Of a DNA stretch of 64,000 bases, positions 43,874-53,072 are shown in pieces. This stretch comes from Desulfurobacterium sp. TC5-1 (lineage in GTDB: Bacteria > Aquificota > Aquificia > Desulfurobacteriales > Desulfurobacteriaceae): the NCBI RefSeq assembly GCF_000421485.1, contig NZ_ATXC01000001.1:558001-622000 (forward strand), in the 5' to 3' direction. How positions within the stretch are numbered: position 1 is the stretch's first letter; each line of letters starts with the position of its first letter. The notes beneath the pieces were generated by a model. It was not told where the DNA came from. It worked only from the letters and a program-made list of their open reading frames with translations, and did no database searches. The position numbers and the translations under genes were made by a program.

Positions 43874-44623
43874 TTACCTCCCAAAGTTCACAATTTTTAC
43901 AAAAGATTCAACCTTCAAACTTGCCCCACCTACCAGGGCACCATCTATATTGTTCATCGCCATCAAGCCGTCAACATTTTCAGGTTTAACGCTTCCACCG
44001 TAAAGAATTCTCACAGATTCAGCTTTTTTACTTCCAAAAAGCTCCGAGAGTTTTTCTCTTAAAAACCTGTGAACCTCTTCAGCAAGTTCCGGCGTCGCCG
44101 TTTTACCGGTTCCAATAGCCCACACAGGCTCGTAAGCAATAACAAATTCGCTGTCAGCTGAAACCCCTTTGAGACCCTCTTCAAGCTGACTTCCAACAAC
44201 ATCAAACGTTTTTCCCTCTTCTCTTTCCTCAAGAAGCTCACCAACGCAGAGAACAGGAACTAAACCGTGAGAAACTGCAGACAAAACTTTCTTATTTATA
44301 AGCTCATTACTTTCACCAAAGATATGTCTTCTCTCCGAATGCCCCAAAATGACAAAGCTGCATCCGGCATCTTTCAACATCAACGGTGAAATTTCGCCGG
44401 TAAAAGCACCTTTTTCCTCAAAATACATGTTCTGAGCACCAAGCCTTACATTTGTTCCATTAAAAATTTCACTTACAGGATATAGAGAAGTAAAAGGGGG
44501 ACAGATAAGAATATCCCTATCAGTAACGTTAGAAACGGCCTTGACAAAATCTCTGGCAAACTCGATACTCTCAGAAACTGTCTTGTTCATCTTCCAGTTT
44601 CCAGCAATTAAAGGCTTTCTCAC
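43874..44623 (-). CDS. tpiA: Triosephosphate isomerase
   Basis: Interconverts glyceraldehyde-3-phosphate and dihydroxyacetone phosphate. The substrate Lys and N terminus IAGNWKMNKT, catalytic His in LGHSERR, Glu in AYEPVWAIGTGK and phosphate loop YGGSVKPEN are present. The GTG at 44623 is preferred because GAGGAGG lies five bases upstream and it gives 249 residues, the normal length. An upstream ATG would extend into clpX. Confidence 0.96.
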   Translation of the reverse strand: MRKPLIAGNWKMNKTVSESIEFARDFVKAVSNVTDRDILICPPFTSLYPVSEIFNGTNVRLGAQNMYFEEKGAFTGEISPLMLKDAGCSFVILGHSERRHIFGESNELINKKVLSAVSHGLVPVLCVGELLEEREEGKTFDVVGSQLEEGLKGVSADSEFVIAYEPVWAIGTGKTATPELAEEVHRFLREKLSELFGSKKAESVRILYGGSVKPENVDGLMAMNNIDGALVGGASLKVESFVKIVNFGR

Positions 44624-44633
44624 ACCATCCTCC

Positions 44634-45869
44634 TCAAGATGCTTTAACAAGTTCATATTTAGGCTTTCCAGTAAGAACCGCTTCCCTGTCAATAGTCACT
44701 TTCTTTATGTCTCTTCTATTTGGAACCTCAAACATTATATCAGTCATCAGTTTCTCCATTATAGCTCTCAAGCCTCTGGCACCGGTTTTTCTTTTAATAG
44801 CTTCCCTTGCAATTTCTCTTAAGGCATCATCGGTAAATTCAAGTTCTACACCCTCAAGCTCAAACAACTTCTTATACTGCTTAACAAGAGCATTTTTGGG
44901 TTCTTTAAGTATCCTGATAAGATCCTCTTCCTGAAGCTCCGACAGGGTGGCTATTACAGGCAACCTTCCTATAAGTTCAGGTATAAGTCCGAATTTCACA
45001 AGGTCTTCAGGCTCAACGTATCTTAAAAGCTCATTTCTCTCCATCGTTTTCCTGGCAAGGTCAGCATTAAAGCCCATCGTTCCTTTACCGATTCTTTTTG
45101 CAATAATATCTTCAAGCCCGACAAATGCTCCACCACAGATAAAGAGGATATTTGAAGTATCTATCTGAATGTACTGCTGCTGGGGATGTTTTCTCCCACC
45201 CTGCGGTGGAACATTGGCAATCGTTCCTTCAAGTATTTTAAGGAGAGCCTGTTGAACGCCCTCGCCGGATACGTCTCTCGTTATGGAAGGATTTTCGCTC
45301 TTCCTTCCAATTTTATCTATCTCATCGATGTAAATTATCCCTCTCTCTGCCTTTGCTACATCCATATCGGCATTCTGGAGAAGCCTTAAAAGAATATTTT
45401 CCACATCCTCACCAACGTAACCAGCCTCTGTAAGGGTCGTTGCGTCAGCTATTGCAAATGGAACATCAAGAAACTTTGCAAGTGAACGGGCAAGGAGCGT
45501 CTTTCCTGAACCTGTAGGACCTATAAGGAGAATATTGCTCTTTTCAATCTCAACATCATCGGGTGACGATGTTTGTGTGAAAATCCTTTTATAATGGTTG
45601 TAAACGGCAACAGAAAGAATCTTTTTAGCCTCCTCCTGACCGATAACGTACTGATCGAGAAATTCTTTTATCTCTTTAGGCGTGGGTAATTTACCGGGTT
45701 CTACTGCTGATGTTTTTTCTCTCTTTTGAGAGTGAATCATTTCATAACATTCATCAACGCAGTAGTTGCAGATTGCAACGCCCTTAGGACCGGTTATAAG
45801 TGCTTCTACCTCAGATGCACTCTTACCGCAAAATGAACAACGTCTTGGTGGAATTTGTGTTTCAAACAT
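44634..45869 (-). CDS. clpX: ClpX, ATPase subunit of the Clp protease
   Basis: Unfolds substrates for ClpP. The N-terminal zinc-binding domain has CSFCGKS and CNYCVDEC. The AAA+ core has Walker A GPTGSGKT near residue 122, Walker [11 protein letters not shown], the ClpP-contact loop region and the [11 protein letters not shown] sensor-2 segment. At 411 residues it is full length. clpP is not in the window. It starts the clpX-tpiA-secG-nuclease-glnD cluster. Confidence 0.97.
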   Translation of the reverse strand: MFETQIPPRRCSFCGKSASEVEALITGPKGVAICNYCVDECYEMIHSQKREKTSAVEPGKLPTPKEIKEFLDQYVIGQEEAKKILSVAVYNHYKRIFTQTSSPDDVEIEKSNILLIGPTGSGKTLLARSLAKFLDVPFAIADATTLTEAGYVGEDVENILLRLLQNADMDVAKAERGIIYIDEIDKIGRKSENPSITRDVSGEGVQQALLKILEGTIANVPPQGGRKHPQQQYIQIDTSNILFICGGAFVGLEDIIAKRIGKGTMGFNADLARKTMERNELLRYVEPEDLVKFGLIPELIGRLPVIATLSELQEEDLIRILKEPKNALVKQYKKLFELEGVELEFTDDALREIAREAIKRKTGARGLRAIMEKLMTDIMFEVPNRRDIKKVTIDREAVLTGKPKYELVKAS

Positions 45870-45899
45870 TCACATCACCTCTCAATATAAATAAGGTCG

Positions 45900-45928
45900 T
45901 TTAAAATTTCTGACAGACTAAATATAAT
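45900..45928 (+). promoter_or_regulatory. Candidate sigma-70 promoter for trpF
   Basis: TTTAAA at 45900-45905, a 17-base spacer and TATAAT at 45923-45928, 34 bases upstream of the trpF ATG. The -10 is perfect and the -35 matches four of six positions. Confidence 0.6.
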
Positions 45929-45962
45929 ACATGTTGCAGAAAAAGTTAATGGGAGCAGAAAA

Positions 45963-46592
45963 ATGGTCAAAATAAAAGTGTGTGGAATAACAAATATCGA
46001 AGACGCATTGGCAGCTGTTGAAGCAGGAGCTGATGCTGTAGGTTTCATAATGTTCAAAGGAAGCAAACGCTACATATCCCCCCTTGAAGTAAGACACATA
46101 ACCAAAGAGTTACCCCCTTTCGTCACAAAGGTAGGTGTCTTTGTAAACGAGGACAGGGCAACAGTCCTCGAGATACTAAGCTACGCTAACCTCGATTTTG
46201 CACAACTCCACGGTGACGAAACGCCAGAGTACTGTAGATACATAGGAAAAAGAAGAGTTATTAAAGTTTTTAGATTAAAAGATGAAACGGAAATAAAAAG
46301 AGTTAAAGATTATGAAAATGTAGCATCAGCAATTCTCCTCGATACATTTTCACAGGATGCGTTTGGTGGAACTGGCAAAACCTTTGACTGGAACATAGCT
46401 CTAAAAGTCAAAGAAGCAGTTAACCTTCCTTTAATCCTATCCGGCGGACTCAACAGTGAAAATGTGTCCGCAGCAATTGAAAACATTAGACCTTATGCCG
46501 TCGATGTTTGCAGTGGTGTAGAGTCCCACCCGGGGAAAAAAGACAGAGAAGCGGTAGAAAAGTTCATAAGAACGGCAAAATGCAAGGGATAA
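45963..46592 (+). CDS. trpF: Phosphoribosylanthranilate isomerase
   Basis: Third step of tryptophan synthesis from anthranilate. The (beta/alpha)8 signatures are CGITNIEDALAAVEAGADA with the catalytic Cys, FVNED, QLHGDE, LLDTF, GGTGKTFDW and SGGLNSENV. The length of 209 residues is normal. It stands alone from other trp genes and is followed by a tRNA promoter. Confidence 0.95.
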   Translation: MVKIKVCGITNIEDALAAVEAGADAVGFIMFKGSKRYISPLEVRHITKELPPFVTKVGVFVNEDRATVLEILSYANLDFAQLHGDETPEYCRYIGKRRVIKVFRLKDETEIKRVKDYENVASAILLDTFSQDAFGGTGKTFDWNIALKVKEAVNLPLILSGGLNSENVSAAIENIRPYAVDVCSGVESHPGKKDREAVEKFIRTAKCKG

Positions 46593-46601
46593 AACAACCC
46601 A

Positions 46602-46632
46602 TTGACAAATACGAACACAGTGCAGATATTAT
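46602..46632 (+). promoter_or_regulatory. Candidate promoter for tRNA-Ser, SRP RNA and dnaX
   Basis: TTGACA at 46602-46607 and TATTAT at 46627-46632 with a 19-base spacer (GATATT at 17 bases is an alternative). The tRNA begins 17 bases after the -10. Confidence 0.5.
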
Positions 46633-46648
46633 GTAAAGCAACATTAAA

Positions 46649-46742
46649 GGAGGGGTGCCCGAGCTGGCCGAAGGGGCACGACTGGAAATCGTGTGTACCC
46701 CCACAAGGGGTACCGCGGGTTCGAATCCCGCCCCCTCCGCCA
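46649..46742 (+). tRNA. tRNA-Ser, anticodon GGA
   Basis: A 94-base class II tRNA with encoded CCA. The acceptor stem GGAGGGG pairs with CCCCTCC, the discriminator base is G, the anticodon arm is CACGA-CTGGAAA-TCGTG with anticodon GGA at 46684-46686, and the long variable arm (TACCCCCACAAGGGGTA) and TTCGAAT T-loop are clear. It reads UCC and UCU codons. Confidence 0.97.
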
Positions 46743-46769
46743 TTTATAGTGTAAAATAACAACAAGAAA

Positions 46770-46866
46770 GGTCGGGTCCTCCGCAACACCTGGACGGTGA
46801 ACCCCGCCAGGCCCGGAAGGGAGCAACGGTAAGCCGGAAGGGTGTGTGCGGTAAGGGTCCGGCCCC
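46770..46866 (+). ncRNA. ffs: Small bacterial signal recognition particle RNA (4.5S)
   Basis: A roughly 97-base RNA forming one long hairpin. Ends GGTCGG and CCGGCC pair, and the domain IV core is conserved: GGTGAACCCCGCCAGG, the GGAA tetraloop in CCCGGAAGGG, and AGCAACGGTAAGCC. It binds Ffh for co-translational targeting. It lies 27 bases after tRNA-Ser and 31 bases before dnaX. Confidence 0.97.
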
Positions 46867-46897
46867 TTACCATAAAGCTATTGAGGTCTTTTCTACT

Positions 46898-48310
46898 ATG
46901 GGATACCTTGCCATACCGAGAAAGTACAGACCCTCACGATTTAGCGATGTCGTAGGTCAGGAACACGTCACAGAAACCATCAAAAACGCAATAAAAACCG
47001 GGAAAATAGCCCACGCTTACATATTTGCAGGGCCAAGAGGTGTAGGGAAAACAACAACAGCCCGCATAATAGCCAAAGCCTTAAATTGTGAGAATCCCCG
47101 GGACGGCGAACCGTGCAACGCATGTTCAATATGTGACGCGATAAACAAAGGGGCTTTCCCGGATGTTATAGAGATAGACGCCGCATCAAACAGAGGTATA
47201 GACCAGATAAGAGAGCTGCGGGAAACGGTTTTCTATTCGCCAACAAGGGGCAAGTACAAGGTTTACATCATAGACGAATTTCACATGCTCACAAAAGAGG
47301 CGTTCAATGCGCTTTTGAAAACCCTTGAAGAGCCACCAGAGCACGTTGTTTTTATCCTTGCAACAACAGAGCTTGACAAAATTCCGGCAACCATCCTGTC
47401 ACGCTGTCAGAGATTCCTCTTTAAAAAAGTTCCTGAAAACAGAATAATAGAAACCCTTGCAGATATATGTGGAAAAGAAAGTGTAAACTTTGAAACGGAA
47501 GCCCTAAAACTCATTGCCGTCGCTTCTGAAGGCTGCCTTAGAGACGCTGAAAGTCTCCTTGATCAACTAATAGCCCTTTCTTCAGGAAACATAACAGCAG
47601 AAGTGGCTTCCCGCTTTTTAGGAGTTCTGGGTTCAAACATTCTCAAGAATCTCCTGGAAAAAGGATTTACAGGCGATCGAAAGGGACTTAAAGAGCTTCT
47701 TGACCAGCTTGAGTCAACGGGATACAACCCTTCAACCATCACGAGACAGTTGTTGAGCTTTATTGAAGAAGAATTTTTAAAACAAGAGAGTCAGTGGAAT
47801 AAAGAAGAACTTACCGCAGCATTCGAAATAGTAACAAAGAATCTTAAAACCATAGAATCCCATCCTTTTCCGTTTACCGCACTGCTGTTTACACTTTATA
47901 AACTCTCATACTTTAAAGAGGTTAAAAAACTGTCCGAAATTTTAAAAGGCGATATCAATTTTAGCGCTTTGACTCCTGAAACTTCCACCAACAGTTTAAA
48001 AAAAAATTCCAATAAAAATGAAATAAAAGACACCAACGGCTTTAATCTCAATCACTACATAAAAGATGTAATAAAAGGCAAAAATATCGTTGAGATCATT
48101 CCCAAAAACATGACCGCCTATGAAAGACTCGATGCAAAGAAAAAAGAGTTAGAAATAGAGTACGGAAAACATGTCGTAATAGTAAAACCCGCTCAGAACG
48201 ATAAAAGCAGAGAGGTGAAATTAGACCCGGAAACTGAAAAGAAAGTTGATAAAATAGCATCACTTTTTAACGCTAAAATTGTTCCGGGATATCCGAGGAA
48301 AATCAAATGA
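46898..48310 (+). CDS. dnaX: DNA polymerase III tau/gamma subunit
   Basis: Clamp-loader ATPase of 470 residues. It has Walker A GPRGVGKTTTAR, a zinc module (CENPRDGEPCNACSIC), Walker B IIDEFHML and sensor ATTELDKIPATILSRCQRF. The clamp-loader domains end near residue 365. There the gene contains a run of nine A (47998-48006, codons for SLKKN). A one-base gain or loss at this run meets a stop codon within seven codons, which would give a gamma-like short form. The ATG at 46898 begins the conserved MGYLAIPRKYRP. An upstream frame would run into the SRP RNA. Confidence 0.95.
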   Translation: MGYLAIPRKYRPSRFSDVVGQEHVTETIKNAIKTGKIAHAYIFAGPRGVGKTTTARIIAKALNCENPRDGEPCNACSICDAINKGAFPDVIEIDAASNRGIDQIRELRETVFYSPTRGKYKVYIIDEFHMLTKEAFNALLKTLEEPPEHVVFILATTELDKIPATILSRCQRFLFKKVPENRIIETLADICGKESVNFETEALKLIAVASEGCLRDAESLLDQLIALSSGNITAEVASRFLGVLGSNILKNLLEKGFTGDRKGLKELLDQLESTGYNPSTITRQLLSFIEEEFLKQESQWNKEELTAAFEIVTKNLKTIESHPFPFTALLFTLYKLSYFKEVKKLSEILKGDINFSALTPETSTNSLKKNSNKNEIKDTNGFNLNHYIKDVIKGKNIVEIIPKNMTAYERLDAKKKELEIEYGKHVVIVKPAQNDKSREVKLDPETEKKVDKIASLFNAKIVPGYPRKIK

Positions 48311-49662
48311 AAATACTGATAATAGATGATGAAGCCGGCATAAGGGAAAGTCTATCTGACATTCTTAAAGACGAAGGCTACAACATTTCTCTGGCGGAAT
48401 CGGGAAGCAAGGGACTGGAAAAGATATACTCTGAACTTCCCGACATCATTATTCTTGACCTGTTTTTACCGGGAATTCCGGGCATGGAGATACTCAAGAA
48501 GCTTTCAAAAGAAAAAATAACGGAAAAAGCGGTTATCATCGTTATCTCGGGACACGGTAACATACAGACGGCGGTAGAAGCCATTAAAATGGGCGCTTTT
48601 GACTTTATAGAGAAACCCATAAACTTTGACAGACTTCTCAGCGTTCTCGAAAAGGCGAAAAAACAGCTATCTCTCATAAAAGAAACAACCATTTTAAAAG
48701 AAAGGTTGTCATCCGAAACGATTATTGGAAACAGTCCTGCCGTAAAAAAACTCAAAGAACAGATAGAAGCGGTAGCACCGGTTGACAGCACGGTTATCAT
48801 CTACGGTGAAAGCGGTACAGGAAAGGAACTGGTGGCAAGAAGCATCCATAATTTGAGTAATAGAGCAAACGCACCGTTTATTCCTATAAACTGTGCCGCA
48901 ATTCCTGACAATCTAATTGAGGCAGAGCTGTTTGGGTACGAAAAGGGTGCTTTCACAGGTGCAAACGCAAGAAAAAAAGGAAAGTTTGAGATAGCAGACG
49001 GAGGAACAATATTTCTTGACGAGATTGGCGACATGCCGTTAATGGCACAGTCAAAACTGCTTAGAGTCCTTGAAGAAAAAGCCGTTGAAAGAATAGGAAG
49101 CATTGAAAAAATCAGTGTTGACGTAAGAGTCGTTTCGGCAACAAACAAAAACCTTGAAAAAGCGATAGAAGAAGGAACTTTCAGAGAAGATCTCTACTAC
49201 CGATTAAACGTAATTCCGATACATGTTCCTCCACTAAGAGAAAGAGGAGAAGATGTCCTCCTTTTAGCAGACCACTTTTTAACAAAATTTTCTGCAGATT
49301 ACAAAAGGGAAAAACCCCGGCTGTCTGAAAGCGTAAAAGAGATATTTCTCAAGTACCGCTGGCCTGGAAACGTTAGAGAACTGAAAAACCTGATGGAACG
49401 GCTCGTAATACTTGTAAGGAAAGAAAAGATCGAACCGGAAGATCTTCCAGATAACATGTTCAGTAGAAAAGGATTCTCTGTGAATAGGTTTACTGTCTTA
49501 CCGTTAAAGGAAGCAAGAGAAGAATTTGAAAAAGAGTACATCGTGTCTATACTTAAAGAGACCGGCGGTGACATGAAAAAAGCCGCTGAAAAAATGCAGA
49601 TTGACCTTTCAAATCTTTACAGGAAAGTGAACAAATACGGGATAAACAGTGACACTGTTTGA
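48307..49662 (+). CDS. NtrC-family sigma-54-dependent response regulator
   Basis: A 451-residue activator with a receiver domain (IIDDE, LDLFLPG phospho-Asp near residue 52), an AAA+ domain with Walker A GESGTGKE, the sigma-54-contact motif GAFTGA (in ELFGYEKGAFTGANARKK) and Walker B GGTIFLDEIGD, and a C-terminal Fis-type helix-turn-helix (MKKAAEKMQIDLSNLYRKVNKYGI). It overlaps dnaX by four bases. No partner kinase is nearby, so the signal is unknown. The organism must have RpoN. Confidence 0.94.
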   Translation: MKILIIDDEAGIRESLSDILKDEGYNISLAESGSKGLEKIYSELPDIIILDLFLPGIPGMEILKKLSKEKITEKAVIIVISGHGNIQTAVEAIKMGAFDFIEKPINFDRLLSVLEKAKKQLSLIKETTILKERLSSETIIGNSPAVKKLKEQIEAVAPVDSTVIIYGESGTGKELVARSIHNLSNRANAPFIPINCAAIPDNLIEAELFGYEKGAFTGANARKKGKFEIADGGTIFLDEIGDMPLMAQSKLLRVLEEKAVERIGSIEKISVDVRVVSATNKNLEKAIEEGTFREDLYYRLNVIPIHVPPLRERGEDVLLLADHFLTKFSADYKREKPRLSESVKEIFLKYRWPGNVRELKNLMERLVILVRKEKIEPEDLPDNMFSRKGFSVNRFTVLPLKEAREEFEKEYIVSILKETGGDMKKAAEKMQIDLSNLYRKVNKYGINSDTV

Positions 49663-50254
49663 TTTCTTTAACATAACCGGGCTTTTGGCATTTGCAGTCT
49701 CAGGCGTATATAAGGGTGCAGGAAAGGAACTTGACATTCTCGGCGTATCAGTATTGGGATTTTTAACAGCCCTTGGCGGCGGCATAATGAGAGACGTTAT
49801 TGTAAATAGAATTCCTGTGGCGCTTACAGGTTACGGTGATGTATCGTTTGCCATAGGAGGCATTGCCCTTGGGATATTCCTCTACAGAGTTTTCAAAATA
49901 GATATATCTTCAAAAACAATAGTTAAAATCTTTGATGCCATAGGGCTTGCAGCTTTTACCGTTACCGGTGCACTTGTGGGAATAAAAGCGGGATTAAACG
50001 TTGTCGGTGTAATTATTGTTGCGGTTCTCACGGGAACGGGTGGAGGAATGACCAGTGACATCCTGATAGGGGAAGTCCCTTCCATCTTAAGGGAAGATGT
50101 TTACGCAACCTGTGCAATGTTTGGTGGTCTTCTGCTCTTTGTCCTGACCAGAGTATCTATTCCCCTCCAGATAGCCACGTTCACAACACTCATTTTTACT
50201 TTAAGTTTCAGACTTTTAGCAATTTTCAAAAACTGGCATCTTCCGAGGTTTTAG
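49649..50254 (+). CDS. TRIC-like (UPF0126/YadS) membrane protein
   Basis: A 201-residue protein with six or seven hydrophobic segments in two repeats, each with the glycine-rich pattern GxGxxxRDV or GxGGGMTSDIL. These UPF0126 features match bacterial homologues of trimeric intracellular cation channels. It starts with GTG inside the end of the activator gene (14-base overlap). The ion specificity is unknown, though glycine transport has been linked to some members. Confidence 0.85.
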   Translation: MTLFDFFNITGLLAFAVSGVYKGAGKELDILGVSVLGFLTALGGGIMRDVIVNRIPVALTGYGDVSFAIGGIALGIFLYRVFKIDISSKTIVKIFDAIGLAAFTVTGALVGIKAGLNVVGVIIVAVLTGTGGGMTSDILIGEVPSILREDVYATCAMFGGLLLFVLTRVSIPLQIATFTTLIFTLSFRLLAIFKNWHLPRF

Positions 50255-51370
50255 ATGGAAGTTGACAGAACACTGGAAGAGCTAAAAAAACACAATCTTT
50301 ACAGAAAGCTAAAAACTATTGAAAGAGCAGAAGGTGTTTATGTTTACATAAACGGAAAACGGTTTGTTAACTTCTCATCAAACGACTACCTCAGCCTTGC
50401 ATTTGACAAACGCCTTGCAGAAAACCATAAAAAGTGCTTAGAAAGATGGGGTTCAGGTTCAGGTGCTGCAAGGCTTGTTACGGGAAATTTCACCGTACAC
50501 GAAGAGTTAGAAAAAAAGTTGGCAAAAATGAAAAAAACGGAAGCGGCACTCCTTTTTACATGCGGCTACATGGCAAACTTAGGGATACTCTCATCCCTCC
50601 TTGGCAACGGAGATGCTATTTTCAGCGATGAGCTAAATCATGCAAGTCTCATTGATGGTTGCAGACTTTCAAAGGCGAAAGTTTTCATATACAAACATAG
50701 AGATGTTGACCATCTTGAAGAATTACTAAAAACAAACAGATCTGAGTTTAAAACGGCCGCTATCGTTACAGATTCCGTTTTCAGCATGGACGGTGACATA
50801 GCACCGCTCGACAAACTGCTAAAACTTGCAGAAGATTACAACACCTATCTAATCGTTGATGATGCCCATGCAACCGGTGTTATTGGAAACTCATCCTTTG
50901 ATTTTTTTGATATAAAACCCACCGAAAGAACAATCATAATGGGAACTCTGGGAAAAGCCATAGGCACTTTTGGTGCCTTTGTTGCCTCAACAAGCAGAAT
51001 GAAAGAATTTTTTGTAAACAGGGCAAGAACCTTCATTTTCACAACCGCCATTCCGCCCCACATAGCATGTATGACCATAAAAAACCTGCAAGAGATTAAA
51101 AGTAGAATGAATAAGTTACAGGAAAATATAGAATTACTTTCAAAGCTTACAGGTATAAAAAGTCAAACAGCCATATTTCCCCTTATCGTCGGCGATTCCG
51201 GCAGGACGCTGCAGTTATCAGAAAAACTTCTTGAAAAAGGTTTCATAATACCCGCAATACGTCCACCAACAGTACCTGAAGGTACGGCAAGGCTCAGGAT
51301 TACTGTTGCTGCAGGACACACGGTAAAAGATATAAAAAACCTATCGGACGCACTAAAAACACTAATCTGA
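50255..51370 (+). CDS. bioF: 8-amino-7-oxononanoate synthase
   Basis: PLP enzyme condensing pimeloyl thioester with alanine in biotin synthesis. Signatures are NYLS-like SSNDYLSLA, GSGAARLVTGN, DELNHASLIDG, VDDAHATG and the PLP-Lys motif TLGKAIGTFGAF. The 371-residue length is normal. GAGG precedes the ATG, directly after the TRIC-like stop. bioA is 4 kb downstream on the other strand. The last nine bases overlap the convergent diguanylate cyclase gene. Related KBL-type enzymes are the main alternative. Confidence 0.88.
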   Translation: MEVDRTLEELKKHNLYRKLKTIERAEGVYVYINGKRFVNFSSNDYLSLAFDKRLAENHKKCLERWGSGSGAARLVTGNFTVHEELEKKLAKMKKTEAALLFTCGYMANLGILSSLLGNGDAIFSDELNHASLIDGCRLSKAKVFIYKHRDVDHLEELLKTNRSEFKTAAIVTDSVFSMDGDIAPLDKLLKLAEDYNTYLIVDDAHATGVIGNSSFDFFDIKPTERTIIMGTLGKAIGTFGAFVASTSRMKEFFVNRARTFIFTTAIPPHIACMTIKNLQEIKSRMNKLQENIELLSKLTGIKSQTAIFPLIVGDSGRTLQLSEKLLEKGFIIPAIRPPTVPEGTARLRITVAAGHTVKDIKNLSDALKTLI

Positions 51371-52981
51371 TACTCTGTTTCTGCCACCTTTCTTTGCCCT
51401 GTAAAGTGCCTCATCCGCCTTTTTAATAACTTCTTCAAGAGATTCACCTGGTTTTCTTTCAGCAACACCGAGACTTACAGTGATTCTCACTTCCCTGCCA
51501 TCACTTGTTTTTATCAACATGTTCTCAACAGCTTTTCTTATCCTCTCTGCAAGCTTAAGAGCATCCTTAACATCCGCATGAGGCAGATATATTACAAATT
51601 CTTCTCCACCATAACGTATAAGAATATCACTTGATCTTATAAGTCTTTTTATTTTTTCAACCAATGTTTTTAAAACCATATCTCCGGTTTCATGACCATA
51701 GGTATCGTTTATCTTTTTAAAGTGGTCTATATCTATCATAACGACTGAAAAGCGAGATTCCTGTCCCATTTTTTCAAGCATCTCGTCTATTTTTTCAAGA
51801 ATATACCTGTTATTAGTACTTGTTAGAGCATCTACAAAAGCTTTTTCAGAGGCCTCTTTCAGCTTTTGAGAAAGTAAATCTATGTATTTTTTTAGTGTAC
51901 CGCTTATCTCGTAAATATTTCTCTTTATCTCGTCATTAACGTCACCGGAAGATTTAGACGAGAAATAATACCTTTCTATATCATCGAAATTGCGATTTCT
52001 TAACAGTCTCAGCAAATATAGAACTTCTCTTCTCTGGCGTTTCAGATTATATATATCTACTAAAGATGCGAATAGTATCAATAAAAACACTGATGCAAAA
52101 GAGAACATAACCATCAGACTCATATTTCTAATGTGCACAAATATCTCCCCAAAACCTTTCTTAATACCTACATAACCGAGAACATTTCCTAATTCATCTT
52201 TAAGAGGATAAAAAACGTACGAATATTTTCCGTGTGCCCACGTGCCTTTTTTAAGAATAGATTCCTTAAATGCCTCTTTTATGTGAAAATAAAGGTAATT
52301 ACCCTTCTTTAAAGAAGCTTTCTGAACAAGTTTTTTATAAACGTTCCTATCAAGATTCCGTCTTAAAACACTATCTTTTAAAAGGTAAAAAACATTTGCA
52401 TTAATGGGATCCTGAAGAATCTGCCTCAACGTTTCAATATGAATCCCAAAAGACAGAGCACCTACGACCCTACCCTTGACAGATATTGGATAAGAAGCTC
52501 TCAAGCCCGGAAAACGTTTACATATGTAAAAATAAGCAGCAGGCTTAAAAGCGGTCTGTATCCAGAGAATATCCTCTCTTACTTTTGCTTCCCGTGGTTC
52601 TGAGGTCATTTTGGCAAAAGAAAACCAGTTCATCTTAGGATATTTAAAAAAATGCATCTCCTCAATATGAAAATCGCTATGGAGCTTCTGCCACAAAGGT
52701 GTAAATTCTGATTTCAGTATAAGAGGATTACCCAATTCATAAGACTTTCTAACAGAAGAATCTTTTGAAATCATTAAAGCTTCTGATAACAACCACTTTT
52801 TTGTTGTCTCTATCATTTGAACAACATACTTTCTTTTGTGGTTAAAAAACCTTTTCCTCAAGGAAATTTCAAAATGCATTTGAGCCTTTATAAAAAAATA
52901 GCCGGCAACAGCAAAGATTATAATTATAAAAACTGTTAAACTCAAGAAATTTATCTTAAAGTCAGCTTTTCTTATATTCAT
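51362..52981 (-). CDS. Membrane-anchored diguanylate cyclase with an extracytoplasmic sensor
   Basis: A 539-residue signalling protein. A transmembrane helix at about 12-32, a periplasmic sensory region of about 240 residues that looks dCache-like, a second helix at about 280-305, a helical linker, then a GGDEF domain (from about 385, DALTSTNNRYIL) with an intact RYGGEEF active-site loop. A candidate RxxD inhibitory site is absent (RSSDILIRYGG has RSSD, which does fit RxxD, five residues before the loop). The ligand is unknown. The ribosome site is weak. Confidence 0.9.
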   Translation of the reverse strand: MNIRKADFKINFLSLTVFIIIIFAVAGYFFIKAQMHFEISLRKRFFNHKRKYVVQMIETTKKWLLSEALMISKDSSVRKSYELGNPLILKSEFTPLWQKLHSDFHIEEMHFFKYPKMNWFSFAKMTSEPREAKVREDILWIQTAFKPAAYFYICKRFPGLRASYPISVKGRVVGALSFGIHIETLRQILQDPINANVFYLLKDSVLRRNLDRNVYKKLVQKASLKKGNYLYFHIKEAFKESILKKGTWAHGKYSYVFYPLKDELGNVLGYVGIKKGFGEIFVHIRNMSLMVMFSFASVFLLILFASLVDIYNLKRQRREVLYLLRLLRNRNFDDIERYYFSSKSSGDVNDEIKRNIYEISGTLKKYIDLLSQKLKEASEKAFVDALTSTNNRYILEKIDEMLEKMGQESRFSVVMIDIDHFKKINDTYGHETGDMVLKTLVEKIKRLIRSSDILIRYGGEEFVIYLPHADVKDALKLAERIRKAVENMLIKTSDGREVRITVSLGVAERKPGESLEEVIKKADEALYRAKKGGRNRVSD

Positions 52982-53072
52982 TTGTAAACCCTATATGCTT
53001 ATAAGGAATCCTATTTATAATAATGTATTATTTTTGCAAATAAGTCAAGAAATTAAACAGGTATCTAAATTT

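Noticed and set aside
46493-46873. Minus-strand frames across tRNA-Ser and the SRP RNA
   Set aside because: They are antisense to two certain RNA genes.
51362-52981. A fused c-di-GMP phosphodiesterase (EAL) in the two GGDEF proteins
   Set aside because: Neither protein extends beyond the GGDEF domain and no EAL motif is seen.
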